From positions 37,256,001-37,320,000 of the forward strand of contig NC_087246.1 of the NCBI RefSeq assembly GCF_037042905.1: a DNA stretch of 64,000 bases, in the 5' to 3' direction. Position 1 is the first letter of the stretch. Each line of letters begins with the position of its first letter. Origin of the DNA: Lytechinus pictus (taxonomy: Eukaryota; Echinodermata; Echinoidea; Temnopleuroida; Toxopneustidae). The translations under genes and the position numbers were made by a program. The notes beneath the pieces were generated by a model. That model was not told the origin of the DNA, made no database searches, and saw only the letters and a program-made list of their open reading frames with translations. Below are positions 10,701-58,480 of the stretch, in pieces.

Positions 10701-13169
10701 TTTGACATGATATAATGTAAGATTACGCAATCTGGTAAGATTACAGGTGTTCTCGAGACTCTGCTGCAGGAACTTCTTTTATTTTAAGGATGAATTTTCT
10801 AACAGTGCAGGTTATTGTTAATTTTTCGTATGTAAAAAAATAATATTTTAATTCATATCAAAGATTTGAAATTGGGAAACAATCATCCAGTTGATACATA
10901 AATTATAACATAAGTATTGTTTGCAAATGCCCCCCCCCCCGTATATAAATGCTACATTTACCTCATAATTATTTTCTTGTTTTAGGATGTTTTTCTCCGC
11001 TGGTAGAGAGAGGCAGTCCCCTAGTCTTTGGGCAATGCTGAATGTACGATACAACACCCCATCCCCTGCTATTCTGGTTATGGTGAGATTCCCTATACTG
11101 GAAAGAACACAGGACTCACACAGGGTGTTCACAGTGTGAACCACACTTAAGTGTGGTTTCATTATGGACTGTGTAAAGATGCCATTCACACAGTTAAAAT
11201 GCTCTAATTTAACAATGTGGAGATAATTTCACATTGTGGACACATCTAGGATGTGAATGTTCACAGTGAGTTCACATAGTGGAGTCCAAAGTAAAGATGT
11301 AAATGCTCAAATATATAAGTGTGGAAATAATTTCACACTGTGGAAACCTCTGGAATGTGAGTTCTCGGTGCGTTCTTAGTGGACTATTTGAAAATGGGAA
11401 TGCTTCAAATAAACAATGTGGAGAGCATTTTCAGTGTGTTCAAATAGTGGACTAAATATAGATGTGCATTATCAAATTTAACAGTAATTTAAAACTGTGG
11501 ACACCTCTAGAAAGTGAGTGTTCGCAGTGTGTGCACCTAGTTGACAATGTAAAAATCCGAATGTTCAAAGTTAACTGTGTGGATGGAGATAATTTCACAC
11601 TGTTGACACCACTTGTGTGTGAATATTCAGTGTGCTCACATCGTGGATTATGTAAAAATGTGAATGCTCAAATTTAAATTATACTGTATGATATTGATAT
11701 TTTTATACCATGGTCAAAATCAAACTTGCCTTTCAACTTCTCGGTGTCAACATAATATATATATCACCATTTCAAAAGTTTAACTGTATATTCCAACCTG
11801 CATGTGTTCAGGTTAAAAATATCTCCCCTCCAATTTTGTACTGATATCTTCGGCCTTCTTCTCGAAAAGAGTGATAAGATCGATACAGAAAAAAAGTTCA
11901 GTGAAATCAAAGGTTTGTCAAATGTGTAATTAAATGTATTTTGCATTAATTTGTTGGTTTATTGATTTTACTATTACAAATACTTCTGAGGACAAATGAA
12001 TATTTCAGCCTTATATTCAGCTGGGTATTGTGGGAAAAGGTACATAATATCACTTTTATCATTAGAAATGTAACTAATATATATCTGACAATGCTATTTT
12101 TTTTATTCTTCTAGCTGCCCATAGCTCTCATTCTGCTGGTACTGGACATCAGTTCAGTGCTGTCAATTCTTGGTCCATTCCAATGGCTGACCAGTGCAAT
12201 GGTGGTGGCTACCCTTCTCATCTATAGAATACGATACCCTGACCGGGACAGACCATTTAAGGTATAATGACTCATATTATTTCAATGTTTTCTGTAATAT
12301 TATATTTCATTTGATTTGTGTCATTATTTTGATTGCATTCAAATTACTGATATTCAATTAGCCATATTTTATTCACCCTAGATTCTACTTTTTGTGATAA
12401 TTTTTGACTAATTACTTATTTTATGATTCCTAATTACTGTACTCTTATCATATTTTCTTCATATACCTATTCATGATTTTATTGTGTGGCTGCTTTCAAC
12501 TTCAAAATCATGAATGTGTGAAATGGTCATACTACTTTAAGAGTGAAGTACGGTTCAATACAGATTTTATAAACTTATTTTCCCATATTTTGTAACAAAA
12601 CCGCCTTTAAATTTGGAAAGACATTAGATCATTAGATAATAGTGGTTTCTGGTATACCATACATGCATGTTAAGTCTTGGAAGGACTAAGAGAAGTGGAT
12701 AGAGGTAGAAGAGAAAATGAAGAGGCCAGAAAGTGGAGGTTTGAAAGTAAAGTATATTGCGGAGTGTAGTCCTTAAAAGAACTGTAAACCAGAAAAGGGT
12801 GGAAAAGCTGGTGTAGTAGGTAGGATGAGTAGAAGACTGGTATGAGTTGGAGAGGTGAGAGGGGCTTGATTAAGTGAGAGATGCTGGCTTGAGTCAGCAT
12901 ATAGCAGGAGAGAAGATACAGAAATCTGAAAGAGAAATATCAAAACAAACCTTGTGTGATCTATGTTATAGGTTCCTTGGGCGTTTCCATTTATCTACAT
13001 CCTCTACTGTATATTTCTGACGTCGCTAGCCATCTATAACAATCCTCGTGTTCTTGGCCTAGTTCTTGCTATCATTGCCCCGGCCTTCCCGCTTCAGATC
13101 ATTCTCATCAGACTCCGAAGACCAAGAACATTTCTAAGAGCTGTCGGTGAGGATGCGCTAAAATACTAA
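4129..13169 (+). CDS. SLC7/LAT-like amino acid transporter (spliced, 9 coding exons)
   Basis: Exons are 4129-4777, 5578-5703, 8064-8166, 8788-8832, 9420-9543, 10025-10128, 10986-11082, 12115-12261 and 12972-13169. They join in frame to 530 residues ending TAA, and all introns are GT-AG. I chose the ATG at 4129 because the ORF opens six bases earlier only with GTG. The family (APC fold, 12 membrane helices) carries amino acids as the light chain of heteromeric transporters at the plasma membrane. Family landmarks are CYAEL (about residues 135-139), PKSGGD (about 144-149), SFTGW (289-293), FVTEE before a KKPEK segment (298-308), NIPY (309-312), a helix 8 to 9 SRMFFSAGRE block (about 383-392), and a YPDRDRPFKVP block near 457-467. 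Cys195 or Cys198 before helix 4 could be the heavy-chain disulfide. Odd points: the cytosolic N-terminus is long (about 85 residues), the helix 1 Gly-Ser-Gly motif is replaced by Ser-Phe-Gly, and the stop codon lies on a MITE boundary. The substrate cannot be assigned. Other APC subfamilies are less likely, because CYAEL and the DRPFKVP-type block are LAT-like. Confidence 0.9.
5578..5703 (+). CDS. Transporter exon 2
   Basis: Enters with two bases completing Cys217, and encodes the end of helix 4 through helix 5 (a FAFIIALGFVHIVTG stretch). The acceptor is GTTCCAG and the donor GTAGGT. It matches the LAT region where helix 5 ends in a Gly that begins the next exon. Confidence 0.9.
5814..6365 (+). 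repeat. Segmental duplication, copy 1 (intron 2)
   Basis: Matches 6755-7372 closely. It starts near ATAATGTTCAAGTACAAA and runs through a TGACGTCA palindrome (5907-5914), a poly-G tract and TTTGGTATTTTGACAA. It resumes at ACTAAACTTCAATTTAGA after a MITE interruption (about 6105-6303). A hAT-like MITE lies between the copies. Confidence 0.85.
6105..6303. mobile_element. MITE in duplication copy 1
   Basis: Ends are inverted repeats around TTTACCCAATATTGGGTA (left near 6122, right near 6268), with inner GAACATGCATG matches on both sides. It is absent from the equivalent place in copy 2 (near 7312). It has no coding capacity. Confidence 0.75.
6439..6739. mobile_element. hAT-like MITE with 8-bp target duplication
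   Basis: Left end CAGTGGCGTACCTA; right end TAGGTACGCTAGTG (imperfect inverse). The 8-bp direct repeat TATCGTGC flanks it at 6431-6438 and 6740-6747. The interior has A tracts and repeated GCTCGTCAGGGGGG. An 8-bp duplication plus CAGTG-type ends point to the hAT superfamily (inference). The ORFs across it are lysine or phenylalanine runs and are not genes. Confidence 0.88.
6755..7372 (+). repeat. Segmental duplication, copy 2 (intron 2)
   Basis: Second copy of the 5814-6365 segment, with the same TGACGTCA site near 6850. It lacks the MITE present in copy 1 but carries a different one (6884-7106), so each copy preserves an approximate empty site for the other's insertion. Confidence 0.85.
6884..7106. 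mobile_element. MITE in duplication copy 2
   Basis: Long inverted ends: CACAGTAAAAA at 6884 pairs with TTTTTACTGTG at 7096-7106. Further in, TTACAGTA pairs with TACTGTAA. It is flanked by TGTCATG and TGTAATG, a possible 7-bp target duplication with one mismatch. The interior contains several GTTTAAAC-like motifs. Confidence 0.85.
7371..7722. repeat. Possible degraded inverted-repeat element
   Basis: A GTTTAAA-rich stretch with loosely inverted ends (ACACTCTTAAAAATG at left, and a right end whose complement begins ACACCGTAAAATGC). It may be another member of the GTTTAAAC-rich MITE type seen at 6884-7106, but the ends are too diverged to be sure. Confidence 0.4.
8064..8166 (+). CDS. Transporter exon 3
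   Basis: Encodes residues 259-293, with Gly259 and Trp293 each split by an intron. It includes the helix 6 segment AFAVSSMSFTGW, the gate region of LAT proteins. The acceptor is TTCTCTGTCAG and the donor GTAAGT. Confidence 0.92.
8213..8292. repeat. CAT/TCA trinucleotide microsatellite
   Basis: About 80 bases of imperfect TCA/TCATCG triplets, starting 47 bases after the exon 3 donor. It is in an intron, with no sign that it is translated. Confidence 0.9.
8788..8832 (+). CDS. Transporter exon 4 (45-nt microexon)
   Basis: Completes Trp293 and encodes QSLTFVTEEVKKPE plus two bases. This is the highly conserved post-helix-6 motif of the family. The acceptor is CCCATTCAG and the donor GTGAGT. It is too short for ORF detection, but both its phase and its protein match require it. 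Confidence 0.92.
9420..9543 (+). CDS. Transporter exon 5
   Basis: Encodes KNIPYV, helix 7 and the TLLTPQELLSS loop (residues 308-349). This is typical of LAT proteins, which have a similar S/TPEELLSS loop. The acceptor is CTCTCTAG and the donor GTAATA. It ends in phase 0. Confidence 0.92.
10025..10128 (+). CDS. Transporter exon 6
   Basis: Encodes residues 350-383 plus two bases (LIGDKVLGSWSKLVHLPI, then helix 8). The acceptor is TTTTCTAG and the donor GTTAGA, which is weak but GT. The helix 8 region normally reading TFGSLNGSLF is strongly diverged here (CTLSDINIIIL), although phase and flanking motifs fit. Confidence 0.82.
10504..10808. mobile_element. MITE-like element in intron 6
   Basis: Bounded by CACACTGTTAAAAA on the left and TTTTCTAACAGTG on the right, which are imperfect inverted repeats. 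Non-coding. A target duplication of TGCA/GCA type is possible but not clear. Confidence 0.55.
10986..11082 (+). CDS. Transporter exon 7
   Basis: Completes Arg384 and encodes MFFSAGRERQSPSLWAML, followed by the NTPSPA motif that opens helix 9. This matches the LAT R-x-FF-x-GREG loop. The acceptor is TTGTTTTAG and the donor GTGAGA. Confidence 0.9.
11099..11676 (+). repeat. Tandem array, about 105-bp degenerate unit
   Basis: Repeats centred on AATTTCACA-GTGGACACCTC, then GTTCACAGTG, then TAAA-ATG-GAATGCTCAAAT recur near 11221, 11325, 11423, 11481 and 11588. Spacing varies from 60 to 107 bp. It sits wholly within transporter intron 7 and begins 17 bases after the exon 7 donor. Confidence 0.75.
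12115..12261 (+). CDS. Transporter exon 8
   Basis: Exactly 49 codons (417-465), covering helices 9-10 and ending RIRYPDRDRPFK. This is the conserved loop before helix 11 in LAT transporters. The acceptor is TTCTTCTAG and the donor GTATAA. Confidence 0.92.
12972..13169 (+). CDS. Transporter exon 9 (terminal)
   Basis: Encodes VPWAFPFIYI, helices 11-12 and a short basic tail ending GEDALKY then TAA (13167-13169). The TAA is also the first three bases of a MITE with terminal inverted repeats, so the tail may have been cut short by the insertion. Confidence 0.92.
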   Translation, partial: VPWAFPFIYILYCIFLTSLAIYNNPRVLGLVLAIIAPAFPLQIILIRLRRPRTFLRAVGEDALKY

Positions 13170-13966
13170 AGGGATGCTCAGGGCTGAAAATATTTATATC
13201 TATAAAAATATAGAGTAAAATTCACTGAGCAAAATGCTGAAAATTTCATCAAAACAAATAACAAAGTTATTGAATAGTTTAGCAGTATTTTGTGAAAAAA
13301 TAGTTATATGTGCATCATGATTATTCATTAGGTGGGCTAATGATGTCACATCCCCATTTTCCTTTTTCTTATGTTATTACATGAAATCATAATTGTTTTC
13401 ATTTTTTCATGTACATGTGTGAACAATGTGTCTCCTTTATATTGCATTTAGTTGCAGCAATGAATATATAATGCATTAAATCAGTTGTCAATCCAATTTT
13501 TTTCAGTTCTTATATTTCATATAATAAATTACAAAAGAACAAGTGGGGATATGACATCAATTTGCTCATTGAATATTCATGAAGACATGCCTAGAACTGT
13601 TTCACTAGAATAATGCAAATCTGTAAAATGCCATAACTTTGTTATTCCTGGGGGGGGGGGGGTGTTTCACAAAGATTTAAGTATGACTTAGGTCCCACTT
13701 AAATGCCGACGCGTACATGATATGCAACGGGCAATCTTATTGATCAATATGCAGTAGTGCGCGTCCTCTTCGCATGATCTGACTTATGCTGTCATGCCTT
13801 TTTATACTGCGCACAACTAGACATTTAAGTGCGACTCTAAGTCATACTTAAATCTTTGTGAAACACCTCCCTTGTCCGCTTTTGATCAAAATTTCAGTGT
13901 TTAGTTGGTCTGATTTTTCTTTATCTGTTTATATCATATTATTTTCAGCCCGGAGCATCCCTCTAA
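13167..13966. mobile_element. MITE abutting the transporter stop codon
   Basis: Left end TAAAGGGATGCTC, then GGGCTGAAAATA; right end is the inverse (TATTTTCAGCC, then GAGCATCCCTCTAA). The same family occurs complete at 49968-50578 and truncated at 41660-42160. Its first three bases are the transporter TAA. It is longer than its relative because a second MITE is inserted at about 13655-13870. TA or TTAA would be the target duplication. Confidence 0.88.
13655..13870. mobile_element. MITE nested inside another MITE
   Basis: About 30-bp inverted ends: GGTGTTTCACAAAGATTTAA on the left and TTAAATCTTTGTGAAACACC on the right, plus a poly-G run at the left edge. In related copies of the host MITE the interrupted sequence is continuous (CCTTGTCCG near 42145), which confirms insertion. 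Confidence 0.88.
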
Positions 13967-14722
13967 CTAGTTAAAATGACTAGTCAGCTTGATGTAACCG
14001 ATATCATTAAAATAACATTATACTGTAGTCAACTTTTATATAGCACACATCACAATAATGTAACTTTGTCTCTATGCGCTTCAGTACATGAAGAAAATAA
14101 AAAGATGGATTATAAAGTTCACTTTGTTGAATTGAGGTACATTTTGAAGAATTTCTAAGAGTTGTTTTGAATTTGACTACTGTATCAAGGGAATTTAAAA
14201 GGTGGTTACATAAAACTGGGGCTGCCTGAGCACATAGTCATTCAATATATGTTTTTGTGGAGATTAAAAGAACAATTTCTAAACTCTTTATGTGAACGAA
14301 GATGATGTGTTGGCTTATAAGCAGTAACTAAATCATTGAAGCGTGAAGGAGCAAGTTATATTCATTGTGAAAAATACAAGTGAATATGAACCCAACGCTG
14401 AAATGACTAATACACCCTTAACACAATGTAAAATGACTACCGGTAGATGCAATGTGATATAATGTCTAGTCATACTTTCTAGACAGAAATAACTGTGTTC
14501 TTGTAAAATTTGACTGGAAATATTCAAATATTGGTGAAATACAGTTCTATGAAGCTGACACCTATTAACAGTATATCTAGTCATTTTCCATTATTCTGTG
14601 TTTAGAGTATATCGTTTTCATTTTCAGATTTATTTGTATTTTCCACACTTGAAATAACAAATGAAAATTAATTTATTGAATGGTATGGTCATGTGATGAG
14701 ATCCTCCAGTATAAAACCCAAT
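13967..14722. other. Transporter 3' flank, possible 3' UTR
   Basis: No gene is seen. AATAAA near 14096 and further AATAAA motifs near 16166-16210 could be polyadenylation signals for the + strand gene, but the intervening MITEs make the 3' end unclear. Confidence 0.35.
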
Positions 14723-15034
14723 GGCCCGAATTCTGAAGTCGGGTTTAACTTAAACTCAGGTTTAAAGTTGTGGTTTAAGTATGGGAAGCCAAAAGTGTCA
14801 GCATTTTTATTAAGTTGTATGTTTCTTATGTTTACTGTTGTCTTTCCTGATTCATCGATGGTGAAGACAATCACCTATTTATACTTCCTAGACAATTATG
14901 AATGATTTGAGAGCCAAATGAGCTGAAATATGATACCTCTATATGTTAGTGATTTATGTAACAATTGGCTATCCATACTAAAACCACAACTTTAAACCTA
15001 AGTTTAGGTTAAACCCGACTTCAGAATACAGGCC
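14723..15034. mobile_element. MITE with about 60-bp terminal inverted repeats
   Basis: The left end GGCCCGAATTCTGAAGTCGG, with its AGTTGTGGTTTAAGTATGG inner part, is mirrored by a right end whose inner part is CCATACTAAAACCACAACTT and which finishes GACTTCAGAATACAGGCC. A degraded relative lies at 38227-38527. It lies downstream of the transporter. Confidence 0.88.
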
Positions 15035-15291
15035 TATAAGCATAGAACTATGTACTTCCCAAGTATAGGACTACACCTGATTTGCATTTCTGTTCTGACA
15101 CGACTGTTGTATAATTGTTCATCTGTGTGTATTTGGTTTCCCTCACATTTACAGGAAATGTGACCCGATTTCTTCAGAAGCTGCTTCTGGTTGCTAAACC
15201 TGATGATAGTGGGCAAGATATAAACCTTTAATCCAGAGAAGGGAACAGACTGGTACTTCACTCAGAACATTTCCTGTTTGATAGCTTCAGG

Positions 15292-15469
15292 AGGCCATTT
15301 CATAAAGCTGTTCGTAAGTTAAGAGCGACTAAGAATGACTGGTGATCCTTTCTTACGCGATACTTAATCACCAATGAACATTAAATGGTGAATATCTTTT
15401 ACCGCAAGAAATGATCACCAGTCGTTCATAAAGATGCTCTTAACTTACGAACGGCTTTATGAAACACCC
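15292..15469. mobile_element. MITE with TTCATAAAGC ends
   Basis: The left end GGCCATTTCATAAAGCTGTT, continuing CGTAAGTTAAGAG, is matched by the inverse at the right (CTCTTAACTTACGAACGGCT, ending AAACACCC). About 178 bp long, non-coding. Confidence 0.87.
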
Positions 15470-16271
15470 ACCAGGTCCGTGTCTCACAAAGGAGTATCTG
15501 ATCACTCTCAAATGACAATTATTGCGTATGCCATTTTATATTGTACAACGCCTACTTAGCTTGTTGTACACAAGCAAATGAGAGGCTGTACGTGCAACAT
15601 TCTGTACTGTCCAAAATGTACCATTGCACGGCTTTAGGAGGTGACATCACAATATGATTCAATTCATTGCGCTCAGTAAAAAATAGAGGGGGGCAATATG
15701 TGTATGGCCTTCTGGTTAAATGCTCAATGCTGTCATGCGCCCTTGTATTGTGGGATTTCGCTTTTCGCTTTCTATATTTTTACTCCCTTTTTCCTAGATT
15801 AATGCAGGGACTAAAAAATATTTTTTTTTTCTTCATATTTTCGCTAAATTCAGAGGCGTTGTACAACACACATACTTGTAGGGAATATTCTATTCAACTC
15901 ACCTCATGCAAAACCTCGCACCATCACACTCATGCCTATTCGCTATTTGTATATTATGTCCTCTCATGGGGCATTGTAAGAATTTTTCATGGTATTTTTT
16001 CTTGTACAATATTCATTAACCTTCAAGATTTATAAATTATCATTGTTTTCTGACTGATAAAAATAACAAATACAAAAATATAGTGAAAAGCACAATTGTG
16101 ACATTTTAAATAATAGTGAAAAAAAAACATCACAAGTTGACTATTCTGTGATAAAGATCAAGAGAATAAAATGCACTCTAGATGACTATTTTGTTATCAA
16201 GAGAATAAAATGCACTCTAGATAATTCAAAATGTGTTCATCAGATCTCGTGTTTGTGTGTGTGTGTGAGAG

Positions 16272-16310
16272 GGTGAGTTAGTGTATATGTTTCGGGGGGG
16301 GGGGGGGCTG
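16272..16310. repeat. GT and G simple repeats
   Basis: A GTGTGTGTG run at about 16252-16268 is followed by a poly-G tract near 16294-16307. A duplicated GAGAATAAAATGCACTCTAG occurs at about 16161 and 16201. Confidence 0.8.
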
Positions 16311-16490
16311 AATGATTTCAGTAGTTTTAAACTATTGCAAATTTGTAATTGTACCAAGTTTTATGAAACAGGCCCCTGACTTGGCTCTGAGTCTCATATA
16401 TGCACACATAAGATACGACATACATCAGTGTCCAAAACTTTGGACTTCTGTTGAACATAGAAAAACAATATGCTTTATAGTCTCAAAATC

Positions 16491-16759
16491 GGGCCCCATC
16501 TTACGAAGAGTTGCAATTAATCCAATCAACCTCAGCTACAGACGGCCAGCAACATCAACATATATAAAATGGGAATTTGTTCAAAACATTTTCTAGATAT
16601 AATGTATATTCATACATTCATTGTTCTCTTGAAGATTCAGTGTGATTCTCTTTGTTTACTATTAGGTTGTGCAAATTACTCGTAGAAAAAAGGAGTAAAG
16701 ATGGATTTCCATAGTTGAGATTGATTGGATCAATCATAACTCTTTGTAAGATGGGGCCC
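16491..16759. mobile_element. MITE with GGGCCCCATCTTAC ends
   Basis: The left end GGGCCCCATCTTACGAAGAG, then ATTAATCCAATCAACCTCA, is mirrored by TGAGATTGATTGGATCAATC and CTTTGTAAGATGGGGCCC. About 269 bp, immediately abutted by another inverted-repeat element at 16761. Confidence 0.88.
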
Positions 16760-16760
16760 T

Positions 16761-16901
16761 GGAGAGCGTTTCATGGAAGGACTTGTCAGACGTTTTATCC
16801 GATAGTTGCCATAGTAACACAATGCTTCTCAGCCAATCAAAATCAGGGAAATTTGTCAGATCTGACAACTTGTCGGACAAAAATGTTGATGAAATGCTCC
16901 T
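16761..16901. mobile_element. MITE with GTTTCAT ends
   Basis: GAGCGTTTCATGGAAGGACT, then TGTCAGACG, at the left corresponds inversely to TGTCGGACAAAAATG and GATGAAATGCTCC at the right. A relative lies at 37084-37238 in VPS35 intron 11. The interior includes GCCAATCAAAATC. Confidence 0.8.
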
Positions 16902-18330
16902 CTGATCTTCATAACAAAAAAACAAAAAAGGAACTCTATAAGTATATATCTGATATACTTTATTTGAAAATATCTTGGCATCCTCCTGTCTTATACAGAA
17001 CACATCTTTACAACATCCATGTCACTATAATAATAATAATAATCAATATACAGCACAGTACATGTTATTACGACCATGTATTTAAAACACAAAATATCAA
17101 ATTGGAAATATAGATATATGCTGAAAATATATATACACAAAGAAGCTTGTCAAGTTACATTTTTTTTTTTTTAACTTTTAATCATGCAAGATGAAAATCT
17201 TACTTGGTTTAGAAAAAAAAGTTAAAAAGAAAGTACTTGGATATTCCTAAAGAATGATATCAATTTTGAAAAACTGGGAACTTCTGAAATGTTGGTTATC
17301 TCAAAAAAGTTTTCAAAACCATTAATAAGTATTGCTTACAGTTACATACAAAGTGAGAAACATGTTCTTTCTATTACAAAGAAAATATGCACACTATGTT
17401 TGTACATCACAGACAATTCACTTTCGATTCATAATCATTATCTTTAAAGACGTTTCCATGATGCGAATGGGCTGAAATCCACCATATCCAATTAGATTTC
17501 AGAGTATTATTGTATTTTCCCCCCCTCCTGATGACTGAACATTACATACACTAGTATGACATAATTCACAAAATATAAGTAAAAAAATCAGAAAGTCCAA
17601 AAAAGTATTATTTGTACTCTCAGCTGAAATTGATTTTATTTTTTTATTGAAAAATTGAATATATGGGATTCTTTTTTAATTATACCAGTCAATGTTAATT
17701 ACAAGCAATACTTTTCAATAAACTCCTCTATACATTTGCATATTAATTTGCCATATTCATTCTTGACTTACCGAAATCTCTCATTTAGAAGAAGAAAAAA
17801 AATCTCATTTTATCATGCTATTCAATTTGTATATATTGCAAGTTCGTTTGATTATGTATACTAGTATCACATGGAACATAAAAGAGCTTTAACAATGGAA
17901 TGCTGAAAGACTACGCCTACGAATCGGTCAAATGGCAAGCTTTAGTCTCTGGGATATACAAGAAAAATATCATTTGTCCATGCCAGTGTCCTTCGTCTGA
18001 TACCAATTTAGTAAAATTTCTCATTTACTATAATATCCAGATGGTCTGATTTCCACTTCGCCTACTATCTTGAACTTCAAATAAGAAAATGATTCACTCA
18101 CAAAAAGTGTAGTAGGTTTCACGGTACAAGGTGCTGTATATAAGGCCTGCTTTTACAAACTTTGCTCATTCTCCTGATGACGACAAGAACACACTTGTCA
18201 AAACATCGAGATTGGGTGGCCCTTTTCAGGACCAACACTTGCCCAAGAAAGATGCATGTTGTACCGTGAAACCCACTACACTTTTCTTCATTGCCATGGA
18301 AACCTTCAGAAGATTTACAAACAGTTCATC
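16902..18330. other. Intergenic, possible VPS35 3' UTR or flank
   Basis: AT-rich DNA with no recognised ORF. On the - strand, AATAAA occurs near 16957 and 17640 and could end VPS35 transcripts, which enter this region from 19462. Nothing else is supported. Confidence 0.3.
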
Positions 18331-18334
18331 AAAT

Positions 18335-18530
18335 AATATAGACCAAGTGGTGTTAGAACAAGTGGATATTAGACCAAATGGTAAAAGGGCTACATGGTAA
18401 TTAGACCAAACGCCCAGCAATCAAACTCATTGTAGACGAAATATGATCAGACCATGTGGGACGAGACCATTTGGAAAGTAGACCAAGCGAGAGTGGACCA
18501 AGTGGCAATTTACCATTTAGAAGGGTTACA
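18335..18530. repeat. Degenerate GACCAAATGGT minisatellite
   Basis: About nine imperfect copies of a 15-19 bp motif of the form TAGACCAAATGGT, GACCAAGTGG or GACCATTTGG. Related stretches, in the complementary sense, occur at 30186-30500 and about 46895-47000. Confidence 0.75.
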
Positions 18531-18824
18531 AAATGATGTCTGCCATAAAACTATATCCAATGGAAACATATTCCCATTGATATATGGTAGCGTTATTTTT
18601 TAAATAAGAGAGCCAAGATTTGGACAGGCTTATTCAATCATATACCCATTGTGCAATGGACCTTAGGGGTCTCTGTATGAAGTCTATTATAATTAGATGA
18701 TTTGGTAGTCAATCAGACTCAGTTGAACCATGGGACCAAAACATAATTCACTCAAATTTGTGATACATGTATAATAATAATAAATAATATTCATGATAGA
18801 CTCTTCTACTATTAGCTGGTCTTC

Positions 18825-18912
18825 CATCATGCCCAGCAGTAGGCCAGGGATCGAATCCATGACCTCCCGTTCGTGAGGCAGGCACTTAACCACTGAGCCA
18901 CCATGTCCGATA
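18825..18912 (-). mobile_element. tRNA-derived SINE head
   Basis: Read on the - strand, TGGCTCAGTGGTTAAGTGCC (A-box-like) is followed by GGATTCGATCCCTGGC (B box). The spacing is tRNA-like. There is no acceptor-stem complementarity or intact tRNA fold, so this is a SINE fragment and not a tRNA gene. Confidence 0.75.
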
Positions 18913-19461
18913 CGATGTCTAGCCGTTACCCCCAGGGATATTACTTTAAACTTGATTACTTTTGATCTTGACAACGTAGTGATTTTTCTTTCCAATTTAT
19001 ATTATTGAAGAAAAAAATATTGATTATAGAGTGGCAGTCTGTAAAAAATATATCAAGAAGCCTCCATCCACATGAGGTCATGTGACGCAAATCTTAGTAA
19101 TTGATTGCCATGCTATTATTTATGACTGACTGCATTGATTGATCCCATAAAATGAACAGCAGAATCGATCGCTTAGCTGTGTGTTACTGGTCCTCTTGAT
19201 GCCGCATTACATTTTCATCATTACTTTCGCTAGGACTAGGTTTACATTCCATAAAATGTTCAGAAAATACAATATGTTCCGATTCAATCAGCACATTTCA
19301 GTACAAATGAGATTCTCCTTCTAGATAAGCATTAATACAGGTATTAAAGAGTCCTCCACGAGCCCAGCTACAGCCCTACCTGATGGCTACGAGCGACCAT
19401 GACGGTGCTGTGATGTTCGTTGCTTAAAACTCATGGTATGATTGCCTCATCCCTATGCCTC

Positions 19462-58148
<38,687 letters not shown>

Positions 58149-58480
58149 TCCAATATTTTTGCGGATATCACTTTTAGGTATATTGGTGTGTGCTGCCGAT
58201 TAAAACAGCATTACATTGAACTTCGCGGATTGGCAATGAAACTTGACTTTGGATCAAAGCGCATGTGAAAATCACAACATCACATATAATTTGGCCACCA
58301 CTGAATCGGCGGGTTTCCGACATGCGTAAGAAAAATCCTGACGAGAACGCTGGAAGCGATGTTTGCCGACTAAAATAGAAATCCAGTGCCACACGTAGTT
58401 CGGTGTACGAGGTTAGCATTCTCATCTTGTATACAGTACCCAGTTGTTGTATGTTCGGACAGGTTGTGTGTCCGAACGAT
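58149..58480 (-). promoter_or_regulatory. Presumed VPS35 5' UTR and promoter region
   Basis: Immediately upstream of the inferred start codon on the - strand. No TATA box is evident, as expected for a housekeeping gene. GTTCGGACA-GGTTGTG-TGTCCGAAC at about 58452-58476 is a perfect 9-bp inverted repeat with a 7-nt spacer. The transcription start cannot be placed from sequence. Confidence 0.4.

Noticed and set aside
14689-14905. Opposed ORFs on both strands
   Set aside because: They lie in the inverted arms of the MITE at 14723-15034.
18825-18912. tRNA gene
   Set aside because: A and B boxes are present, but there is no intact tRNA fold. A SINE head explains it. The same applies to 43272 and 44010.
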